This document shows, piece after piece, positions 1-4,770 of a stretch of 5,353 bases of DNA. The translations under genes were made by a program, and so were the position numbers. Below the pieces are notes generated by a model. The model did not search any database. It had not been told where the DNA came from and worked only from the letters and a program-made list of their open reading frames with translations. The DNA lies in contig JAJYZL010000042.1 in the NCBI GenBank assembly GCA_021799965.1, forward strand, positions 1 through 5,353, read 5' to 3'. Within the stretch, counting starts at the first letter, position 1, and every line of letters begins with the position of its first letter. The DNA is from a bacterium. GTDB taxonomy: Bacteria > Patescibacteriota > Minisyncoccia > UBA6257 > 02-FULL-45-10c.

Positions 1-32
1 ATTGTAGAGACAAACAAACCCAACAAATACAG

Positions 33-62
33 TATCCTCGTAGAGGATAAATAAATATTTTT
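33..62 (+). terminator. Hairpin with trailing T-run, possible weak terminator
   Basis: A perfect 7-bp stem (TATCCTC / GAGGATA, 33-39 and 43-49) closes a GTA loop. An AT-rich stretch follows, ending in five T at 58-62. Read on the plus strand it could stop transcription entering from a gene left of the window, converging on the response regulator. The T-run starts 8 bases after the stem and the stem is only moderately GC-rich, so it may equally be an ordinary hairpin. Confidence 0.25.
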
Positions 63-106
63 AACACGTAAAGGTTAAAAGATTATAGAAGTTAGAAGGT
101 TCGGAA

Positions 107-177
107 GAAAAATTAAGTTGACGCTTATGCGTCTGAGCCGGACAGGCTTGTTCTGAAATCAGAATTGCTTCCGGCTC
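107..177 (-). terminator. Tandem hairpins downstream of the response regulator, possible terminator
   Basis: Read on the minus strand, downstream of the regulator stop, there are two hairpins. The outer one pairs GAGCCGG (177-171) with CCGGCTC (141-135) and encloses a small TTCTGA/TCAGAA palindrome at 151-164. The second is GACGC-ATAA-GCGTC (133-120). It is followed by AACTTAATTTTTC (119-107), a T-rich but interrupted tail. The position fits a terminator for the minus-strand cluster. The loop palindrome contains GATTTCAGAACAAG, a motif that recurs at 1415-1428, so this may instead be a copy of a dispersed repeat. Confidence 0.35.
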
Positions 178-216
178 TTCAGAGTTATGCGTTAAAAGAA
201 AAATGTAGTGTCGTTG

Positions 217-265
217 TTACTACTCCATACTAATTTCTCCCTACTCCTTACTATTCACTGCCTAC
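217..265 (-). repeat. Degenerate heptad tandem array over the 3' end of the response regulator
   Basis: On the minus strand, seven consecutive 7-base units run without a gap: GTAGGCA, GTGAATA, GTAAGGA, GTAGGGA, GAAATTA, GTATGGA and GTAGTAA. Every unit starts with G and ends with A, and most start with GTA or GTG. The array begins inside the regulator reading frame, where it encodes the last residues (VGSE), supplies the TAG stop at 253-251, and continues into the spacer. A related array starts at the kinase stop (1537-1592). Confidence 0.6.
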
Positions 266-886
266 TTTATTATCAATTACGTAACGCATTATTTCTGCGT
301 TGTTCTTTAGTTTTAATTTTTCAAGAATGTGAGTTCGGTAGGTGCTGATAGTTTTTACGCTAAGAGATAATTCTTCTGCAATTTGCGAGACCGTTTTGCC
401 CGAAGCGATCAAAGACATAACTTCAAATTCACGGTCGGATAAACTTTCTATAGGATTTTTTTTACTAACATTTTCAAAATCTCTTGTTAATAACTCAACC
501 GCCTCGGGAGAAATATATTTTTTACCATCAAGAATTTGATCAATCGCGTTGACCAGTTTTTCGGGCACACTATCTTTCATAAGATATCCATCAGCGCCGT
601 CTTTGAAAACTCTTAATGCAAATTCATCTTCATGATACATACTCAAAATAAGAATCGGAAGATTATGATTCATACGCTTAAGTTCTTTAATAACTTCTAA
701 TCCGTTTCTGCCCGGCATATTGATATCCAAAATTATAATATCCCATTTTTGCTTTTTAATAATTTCAAAAGTCTCCGAAGCGCAGCTTGCTTCGCCAAAT
801 TTAATATCATTATAATGCTCTTCTAATATTTTAATAACTCCGCTTCGTAAAAGAGCATGATCGTCTACTATAAGAACTTTTAACAT
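251..886 (-). CDS. NarL/LuxR-family two-component response regulator
   Basis: This is a cytoplasmic DNA-binding response regulator of 211 residues, the usual length for the NarL/FixJ family. The receiver domain occupies about residues 1-120. It has the acidic pair D8/D9 in the VLIVDDH strand, the likely phospho-acceptor D54 in ILDINMP, S82 in LILSMYHEDE and the conserved lysine K104 in GYLMKD. A LuxR-type helix-turn-helix follows at about 147-205 (LSDREFEVMSLIASGKTVSQ start, then the IAEELSLSVKTISTYRTHIL recognition region). I chose ATG 886 because AAGG at 896-893 lies 6 bases upstream. A TTG at 892 would add two residues but overlaps that spacing. The probable partner is the HisKA_3 kinase core encoded upstream on the same strand, with the four-helix-bundle gene between them. 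Target genes cannot be told from the sequence. The last four codons belong to a heptad repeat, so the extreme C-terminus is probably repeat-derived rather than conserved. Confidence 0.95.
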   Translation of the reverse strand: MLKVLIVDDHALLRSGVIKILEEHYNDIKFGEASCASETFEIIKKQKWDIIILDINMPGRNGLEVIKELKRMNHNLPILILSMYHEDEFALRVFKDGADGYLMKDSVPEKLVNAIDQILDGKKYISPEAVELLTRDFENVSKKNPIESLSDREFEVMSLIASGKTVSQIAEELSLSVKTISTYRTHILEKLKLKNNAEIMRYVIDNKVGSE

Positions 887-915
887 ATACAACCTTTTTT
901 AATTTAGGTATTAGG

Positions 916-932
916 TTCCGCCGAAGGCGGAA
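916..932. repeat. Perfect 7-bp hairpin in the spacer upstream of the response regulator
   Basis: TTCCGCC and GGCGGAA pair perfectly around a 3-base loop (GAA on plus, TTC on minus). The hairpin lies between the four-helix-bundle gene and the response regulator, 30 bases before the regulator start. No T-run follows on either strand, so I do not call it a terminator. It resembles short palindromic units dispersed in bacterial spacers. In the minus-strand mRNA it could stabilise or separate the regulator message from what lies upstream. Nothing else was recognised in the 887-1006 spacer apart from the repeat arm at 955-972. Confidence 0.5.
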
Positions 933-954
933 GGCAATAGAATCATTTATGTTT

Positions 955-1514
955 TTGATCTAAGAACAAGGAATAACGATTAACGATTTTTGATGATATA
1001 AAGATTTCATCTTTCAATGTTTTTTTGCGCTGTTTCTACACTTTTCACAAAAATGGATATTAATTCATTACTTTCATTTATTGCTGTTTCTATTTTCACT
1101 TCTGATTTGCAAAGTTTTGATTTGTGAATAATCTTTAAACAGACAAATGTTTCTCTTAATTCTTTTAGTACAATTTTGATTTTATGAATAAAGTCTTTTC
1201 TTGACTCTCCACTTTGGGCTTCTCCGTAATTTAATGCTGGGGATGTTCCGGAGCGAACTAATTGTCCCGATAAATGATTCCCGGCTTTTGTATTCGGTAA
1301 TTCATTCACTATTTCAATAATAAGTACAGCAAAATTTACCAGCCGCTCTTCTAATTCAAATTTATTCATTTGTTCTTACTCCAATTAAATCTTCTTAAAT
1401 CCAAAATCAGCATTCTTGTTCTGAAATCAAAAAATATCGATTAACGATTTATGATTTACGATGTTTACACAATCATCCTAAATCTCAAATCATCAATCCT
1501 TGTTCTTAAATCAA
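955..1514. repeat. Imperfect inverted repeats bounding the four-helix-bundle gene
   Basis: TTGATCTAAGAACAAGGA at 955-972 matches the reverse complement of 1497-1514 at 17 of 18 positions. A second inverted pair, ttgatgat at 990-997 and atcatcaa at 1489-1496, lies just inside. There is also a 13-base direct repeat, cgattaacgattt, at 977-989 and 1438-1450. Together they bracket the four-helix-bundle gene in a segment of about 560 bp located between two genes expected to be neighbours. It may be a small dispersed cassette or just a repeat-rich spacer. No transposase or target-site duplication was seen. Confidence 0.5.
1007..1369 (-). CDS. Four-helix-bundle protein (23S rRNA intervening-sequence protein family)
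   Basis: This small, soluble, helical protein of 120 residues has the usual length of the four helix bundle / S23 (IVP) family. The family hallmark is visible at about residues 31-75: GNHLSGQLVRSGTSPALNYG, followed by EAQSGESRKDFIHKIKIVLK and ELRET, with helices on either side. Family members were first known from insertions inside 23S rRNA genes and are also common as free-standing genes; their biochemical role is unsettled. No rRNA sequence flanks this copy, so it is a free-standing version. The start at 1369 is supported by GGAG at 1382-1379, 9 bases upstream. It lies between a sensor kinase core and its probable response regulator, inside a segment bounded by imperfect inverted repeats. 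This suggests arrival by insertion rather than a role in the signalling pathway. Confidence 0.9.
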   Translation of the reverse strand: MNKFELEERLVNFAVLIIEIVNELPNTKAGNHLSGQLVRSGTSPALNYGEAQSGESRKDFIHKIKIVLKELRETFVCLKIIHKSKLCKSEVKIETAINESNELISIFVKSVETAQKNIER

Positions 1515-1536
1515 TTTATGTTCTACTTATAAATTA

Positions 1537-1592
1537 CAATTGCCTAATTCCTATTGCCTTTCTCCTGCCTACTGCCTATTCACTATTGCCTA
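1537..1592 (-). repeat. Degenerate heptad tandem array starting at the kinase stop codon
   Basis: On the minus strand, eight contiguous 7-base units begin with the TAG stop of the kinase: TAGGCAA, TAGTGAA, TAGGCAG, TAGGCAG, GAGAAAG, GCAATAG, GAATTAG and GCAATTG. Units three and four are identical. The array resembles the one over the 3' end of the response regulator (217-265), which is in the same orientation relative to its gene. The rest of the 1370-1536 spacer is AT-rich, with several variants of GATTTMAGAACAAG. I see no gene or convincing promoter in it. Confidence 0.6.
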
Positions 1593-2411
1593 TTTAATCG
1601 GTAAAACCAACGCTACCTTCGTGTCGTTTTCGTTTCCAACAATTGTAAGCTCGCCACCATGTATAAGAGCACGTTCTTTCATTCCAAGTACTCCTAATGA
1701 TAAATGACCGGTTAATTCTTCTTCACTAATCCCCTTACCATTATCAGCAATTTCTAACAAGAGATATTTTTCCTTTACAGTTAAATTTACCATCGCCTCG
1801 CTTGCGCCGGAATGGCGGGCAATATTAGTTAGAGCTTCTTGATAAATCCGAAATACTACTGTAGTTTTTTCAAAATCGAGAGAAATATTTTCAGCAGGTA
1901 AATTCAGTTTGAAATTAATATTCATTCTTCTTTGCACTTGCAGCGATAGCCATTCAATTGCGGCTGTTAAACCCAAATGATCCAAAACACCCGGTCTCAA
2001 TTCCGATGCAAGCTTTCTGGTTGAGTCAATTAATTGATTAGTGATTTCCACCATGGAATTGATATCCGTTTCTAAGTTACCGTCAATTATATATTTATTT
2101 TTTGATAGAGAGTGAAGATCGATTTTCAAAACTGTTAATAAATGTCCAAGATCATCATGAATTTCTTTTGAGATACGGGCTCTTTCTTCTTCTCGTATTC
2201 TTTCGAGATGAGCAGAAAGAGTCCTAAGGCGTTCACGTGATTTATTTATTTCTTCTTCCGCCAGCTTGCGTTCGGTAACGTCCACTAGCGACACCACTAT
2301 CCGGGCTTCTTCTTCTTCTTCTTCTTCTTCTTCTTCTTCTTCTGCAAGAAACAATCTTGCAGTATTAAACTGAAGAAGAAGTTCATTGCTTTGAGTAAGA
2401 TCATTTTTCAT
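1590..2411 (-). CDS. Sensor histidine kinase core, C-terminal half of a split PAS/HisKA_3 kinase
   Basis: This is a cytoplasmic histidine kinase core of 273 residues when started at ATG 2411. Residues 1-46 are the end of a PAS domain, finishing with the typical VVSLVDVTERK exit motif and interrupted by twelve glutamates (24-35). A coiled-coil linker leads to a HisKA_3 dimerisation domain with the phospho-acceptor H85 in SKEIHDDLGHLL. The HATPase_c domain follows, with N-box N196 (QEALTNIARHS), the G1 box DNGKGI (223-228) and a G2-like GVLGMKERA (240-248). This NarX/DegS-like architecture pairs with NarL-type regulators, such as the one encoded downstream. Start 2411 is chosen because GGAG lies 7 bases upstream and the ATG overlaps the nuclease stop. 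The frame stays open to 2525, but that extension lies over the nuclease 3' end and is not PAS-like. The upstream half, at 3562-4770, carries the rest of the sensor. Confidence 0.88.
   Translation of the reverse strand: MKNDLTQSNELLLQFNTARLFLAEEEEEEEEEEEEARIVVSLVDVTERKLAEEEINKSRERLRTLSAHLERIREEERARISKEIHDDLGHLLTVLKIDLHSLSKNKYIIDGNLETDINSMVEITNQLIDSTRKLASELRPGVLDHLGLTAAIEWLSLQVQRRMNINFKLNLPAENISLDFEKTTVVFRIYQEALTNIARHSGASEAMVNLTVKEKYLLLEIADNGKGISEEELTGHLSLGVLGMKERALIHGGELTIVGNENDTKVALVLPIK
2307..2342 (-). repeat. (GAA)12 trinucleotide microsatellite encoding poly-glutamate
   Basis: Twelve uninterrupted GAA codons lie inside the kinase frame, flanked by GCA (Ala) and GCC (Ala). They sit in what should be a hairpin loop of the last PAS domain, between FNTARLFLA and ARIVVSLVDVTERK. 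All codons are GAA with no GAG. This points to slipped-strand expansion rather than selection for acidic residues. Gain or loss of units keeps the reading frame and only changes loop length. Confidence 0.95.
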
Positions 2412-3553
2412 AATTTCGCTCCAATTATGTTTCCCTTGGGTAGTTGCCCATAGTGTTGTTTGAAATTTCTCAGCAGCTCTTTTTCTAATTTGATGTGGTC
2501 GGTAGTAACGTAATAATGGATGCATACATTGTCATTACGAAGGTATCCTGCAATGCGTTTATTCTTCAACACATTTCCTGTATAATTTGCAGTGCGTCTG
2601 CGGAGATTCTTCGAGGAGCCAATATAGATAACATGGCTGCTGCATTGGGGGTAAGGGATCTTCGATGATAGACGTAACTCATAGACTCCAGGTTCAGCCG
2701 GGATTCGATTAATCCTTTTGCCTACGGCAGATTGGCGGGACGAAATCATTGCAATGGGTTTACTGAATGAAATACTTTTGGGATAGTAGCAGGCACGCCG
2801 TTCTCTGAAGTTAGGAATGGACAGCAGTTTTCTGCATTCACAGATAGCCCGCGCAGAGAGATGGATGTCGTATTGCTCACGGAGAACAGTCTGAATGTCC
2901 TTATCGGTAAGCGCTTCATCGAATTCATCAATGATACCTTTTATAACAGTTGCAAAGGATCTTCTCCTGGAACTGAAAAGCATTCTTAGGTTCACAATCT
3001 TTCCGCCCTGCGTTTGGAGTGTTAAGACAGATACTAATCTTGAGAGTCTCGATTCATCAAGCTTTGGAAACGGAAACAGTGAAAGGAATTGCCTAAACGT
3101 CAATGGCTTGATATCCAACTCTTCTTCAGTCTCCCAAAACTTCCTCTGTATAGTTAGAATTCCACGGACAATATGTTCCGAGAACTCATTTCTTGTATTA
3201 ATCATTTTCACAACAACTTCATTATTATTTGTTGCATTTCCCGAAGGGATGCATTCGCATATCGGATATCGTTTCAACAACCGTTCGTCTGATATCTCTA
3301 CATCATAGGCGCATCCGTCTTTGTCGGAAAATTTCAAGTCACCATTTGCCGGAATGACCTTCGCATAAAAAGAGAGGTGTTTTCCTTTGTGATCCTCTTC
3401 CTCATTGATTTTCCGCTCGATGAACGTTACGTATTTCACTAAAGGCATCTTAAGTATTTTAGACAATGTTATTTTTGCAATCGTCGAACCATGCAAAGGA
3501 GATGAGTTATTTTCAAGGGGTGGGATAATAAAATGGTAATTATCATTCTTCAT
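2408..3553 (-). CDS. GIY-YIG nuclease fused to a sigma-54 (RpoN)-like core- and DNA-binding region
   Basis: This 381-residue protein is probably a site-directed DNA endonuclease. The C-terminal GIY-YIG domain (about 285-375) shows PGVYEL (288-293, the GIY element), VIYIGSS (308-314, YIG), the NLRRR arginines (317-320), a candidate catalytic glutamate in KLEKELLRNF (E357 or E359) and LPKGN near the end. The middle resembles sigma-54. NEFSEHIVRGILTIQRKFWE (122-141) then IKPLTFRQF matches the end of the core-binding region. GGKIVNLRMLFSS (183-195) and LTDKDIQTVLREQYDIHLSA match the DNA-binding region. ARAICECRKLLSIP (234-247) takes the place of the RpoN box, with its flanks kept but the box itself degenerate. 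The sigma-54 activator-interacting region I is absent. It starts 8 bases after the PAS fragment stop, with no strong ribosome-binding site, so coupled translation is likely. Its stop overlaps the kinase ATG. Family assignment is by eye. The nuclease call is firm, and the sigma-54 resemblance is good but untested. Confidence 0.85.
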   Translation of the reverse strand: MKNDNYHFIIPPLENNSSPLHGSTIAKITLSKILKMPLVKYVTFIERKINEEEDHKGKHLSFYAKVIPANGDLKFSDKDGCAYDVEISDERLLKRYPICECIPSGNATNNNEVVVKMINTRNEFSEHIVRGILTIQRKFWETEEELDIKPLTFRQFLSLFPFPKLDESRLSRLVSVLTLQTQGGKIVNLRMLFSSRRRSFATVIKGIIDEFDEALTDKDIQTVLREQYDIHLSARAICECRKLLSIPNFRERRACYYPKSISFSKPIAMISSRQSAVGKRINRIPAEPGVYELRLSSKIPYPQCSSHVIYIGSSKNLRRRTANYTGNVLKNKRIAGYLRNDNVCIHYYVTTDHIKLEKELLRNFKQHYGQLPKGNIIGAKL

Positions 3554-3591
3554 TTGTGTTTCTATCTCATCCCCTGAATTGGTTTTTTTCC
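2409..3591 (-). mobile_element. Insertion of about 1,183 bp carrying the GIY-YIG nuclease gene, splitting a sensor kinase
   Basis: ATTATG on the minus strand occurs at 3597-3592 and again at 2414-2409. Deleting 2409-3591 joins codon ATG (3594-3592) directly to AAA (2408-2406). This yields one uninterrupted kinase frame and a plausible PAS strand (EIRIM-KNDLTQSNELLLQF). The insert holds a single gene with only 38 bases before it and none after it, and no transposase. The inverted hexamers CCAATT/AATTGG lie near both ends (3582-3577 and 2426-2421). The hexamer at the junctions could be a target duplication or chance microhomology, so the edges are uncertain by up to 6 bases. A homing-type or nuclease-driven element is inferred, not shown. 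Confidence 0.75.
2419..2422 (-). promoter_or_regulatory. Ribosome-binding site inside the insertion that restarts the kinase core
   Basis: GGAG on the minus strand lies 7 bases before ATG 2411. It falls in the last codons of the nuclease gene, whose TGA (2410-2408) overlaps the kinase ATG (2411-2409) as ATGA. This site decides the start of the kinase half. In the reconstructed uninterrupted gene it does not exist, because the sequence belongs to the insert. Confidence 0.7.
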
Positions 3592-4770
3592 CATAATACG
3601 TATCTCCGCTGCATCTCCGGATACAATTTTACTGCGCAACTGCTCAGTGATCTGTTCGGCAAGTTCCTCTTCTGTATAACCAAGTAATGGCGCATACTTG
3701 TGAACAATATCGTCGAAAGCCTTGTTTTGCTTTAGGAGATTCAGAGATTCTGTAAACACGAGAACTCCTTCGGGAATGAATTTAAAAATATTTTCAATCA
3801 CGTCTTTGTGATGTTCCTCTTTTCTATGAAGTTCTTCCTCCGCCAGCTTGCGTTCGGTAATATCCTTAGCAACTCCTCCCATTTGAACCGCTTTACCATT
3901 TTCATCATATATTAACGACTTCCTATCCAAAATCCATACGATAGAACCATCCGGTCTAACAATGCGGTATTCAGCAGTTGCCCTTCCATTCTCAAACAAT
4001 TCCCTATCGCTCTCTTCAGCTATTTGACGATCATCAGGGTGCACCATTTCAATCCACAATTTTGGATTTGCTTTAAATTTCTCTGCAGATATACCGCAAA
4101 ATTTCTCGAATGCGTTACTCACGTCGAGAATATGCGAACCATCAAGTGTAGCCGTCCATACAACATCATTCAATTCTTTGATAAGACTGTTGAACCGATT
4201 GTTGCTTTCCTTTAGTGCAGCTTCGGCTTTTTTGCGCCCGCTGATGTCATTTATAGTTACATTTATTACTAAATCACCCTGGCCACGCATTATGTCGCAT
4301 TTCATATTTGCCCAAAATATTTCCTTATTTTTCTTCATTCTTAAATCGAATTGTTGCTTCTTATGAGTTTCGAGCAGATATTTCATTTGTAAAAGAAAGA
4401 TATTTTGATCTTCCTTTACAATGAAGTCAGTGATGAGTTTATTCTTTAATTGATTTTTACCTCCGCCTAACAATTTACCGGCAGCAAGATTGGCTTCGGT
4501 AATTACCTTTTTTTCAGAAATTGTTAAATAGCTAACCGGTGCAAGGTTATAAAGATCAAAATATTTTTGGCGCGCTTCAGCAAGAGCAATCTGAATGGTA
4601 CGTAATTCGCCGATCTGCATTTCAAGTTCAATCTGGTGAACTTCAAGTTCGTGCAATACTTTTTTAAGTTCCGGAAGATTATTCTTATCTGCCTTGGCTT
4701 TACGGCTGCGTAATTTTTTTTCGGCAAGGTTCCGGATATTAGAATTGTTATCAGCGGGTTCTTTTTTCAT
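3562..4770 (-). CDS. PAS-domain sensor fragment, N-terminal half of a split histidine kinase
   Basis: This is the sensing part of a cytoplasmic hybrid kinase, with no membrane segment seen. Numbered from ATG 4770 it has 402 residues. There is a charged coiled coil (about 10-70), a first PAS domain (about 68-180, ending INDISGRKKAE), and a second PAS_3-type domain (about 190-307) with WIEMVHPDDR and the exit KDITERKLAEEE. The first part of a third PAS domain (about 322-393, ENIFKFIPEGVLVF then YTEEELAEQI) follows. The native sequence stops at EIRIM; the last nine residues (GKKPIQGMR) and the TAG come from the insertion. The catalytic half lies at 1590-2411. Start 4770 is chosen because AGG lies 7 bases upstream; ATG 4788 keeps the frame open but has no ribosome-binding site. 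Alone this protein cannot phosphorylate anything. The ligand is unknown, since no heme- or flavin-binding motif was identified. Confidence 0.88.
   Translation of the reverse strand: MKKEPADNNSNIRNLAEKKLRSRKAKADKNNLPELKKVLHELEVHQIELEMQIGELRTIQIALAEARQKYFDLYNLAPVSYLTISEKKVITEANLAAGKLLGGGKNQLKNKLITDFIVKEDQNIFLLQMKYLLETHKKQQFDLRMKKNKEIFWANMKCDIMRGQGDLVINVTINDISGRKKAEAALKESNNRFNSLIKELNDVVWTATLDGSHILDVSNAFEKFCGISAEKFKANPKLWIEMVHPDDRQIAEESDRELFENGRATAEYRIVRPDGSIVWILDRKSLIYDENGKAVQMGGVAKDITERKLAEEELHRKEEHHKDVIENIFKFIPEGVLVFTESLNLLKQNKAFDDIVHKYAPLLGYTEEELAEQITEQLRSKIVSGDAAEIRIMGKKPIQGMR

Larger units (their letters stand above)
2258..3860. repeat. 21-bp perfect direct repeat in the two PAS exit linkers (2258-2278 and 3840-3860)
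   Basis: An identical 21-base sequence occurs at 2258-2278 and 3840-3860 in the same orientation. On the minus strand it encodes most of TERKLAEE at the exits of the second and third PAS domains. Part of the identity reflects the conserved PAS exit motif, but identical synonymous codons over 21 bases suggest recent duplication or conversion between PAS modules. Recombination between the copies would delete the nuclease insert together with most of one PAS module. Confidence 0.7.
1590..4770 (-). pseudogene. Ancestral PAS-PAS-PAS-HisKA_3 sensor kinase gene, interrupted
   Basis: The two fragments at 3562-4770 and 1590-2411 belong to one former gene. After removal of the insert the frame is continuous and gives 665 residues from ATG 4770: coiled coil, three PAS domains, HisKA_3 and HATPase_c, a common layout for soluble kinases. 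The break falls inside the third PAS domain. Because the insert restores a start for the downstream half, this may be a working split gene rather than a dead one. Its natural partner is the NarL-type regulator at 251-886. Confidence 0.75.

Noticed and set aside
2412..2525. The 38-residue N-terminal extension of the kinase core frame (MHPLLRYYRPHQ...)
   Set aside because: It overlaps the GIY-YIG C-terminus in another frame, including the segment with the catalytic glutamate, and shows no PAS character. ATG 2411 has a good ribosome-binding site and begins exactly where kinase-like sequence begins.
2895..3308. Plus-strand open frame of 137 residues opposite the nuclease gene
   Set aside because: It lies wholly antisense to a well-supported domain protein, has no recognisable motif and no convincing ribosome-binding site. 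It is a shadow frame.
2409..3591. Group I or group II intron carrying a homing endonuclease
   Set aside because: Only 38 bases precede the nuclease gene and none follow it inside the insert, far too little for a ribozyme core. No catalytic-core elements were recognised.
2409..3591. Intein within the kinase
   Set aside because: The insert ends the upstream frame with its own TAG after nine codons and starts a new frame. There are no intein splicing blocks, and the host residue after the insert is not the required Cys/Ser/Thr.
2409..3591. Foreign base composition of the insert
   Set aside because: Some lines of the insert are clearly richer in G+C than the neighbouring kinase (about 45% against about 26% in lines counted by hand). 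Others are as AT-rich as the host, so composition alone does not decide origin.
2409..3597. Assembly chimera as the explanation of the split kinase
   Set aside because: The two halves join in frame to the base, share strand and domain order, and are flanked by the same hexamer. A random chimera would not be expected to do this, although only read data can exclude it.
3592..3640. Sigma-54 promoter-like (-24 GG / -12 GC) target next to the insertion site
   Set aside because: I looked for GG-N10-GC around the reconstructed empty site because of the sigma-54-like domain and found no good match. The only oddity is CGGAGAT repeated twice at 4-base spacing, which is explained by the coding sequence.
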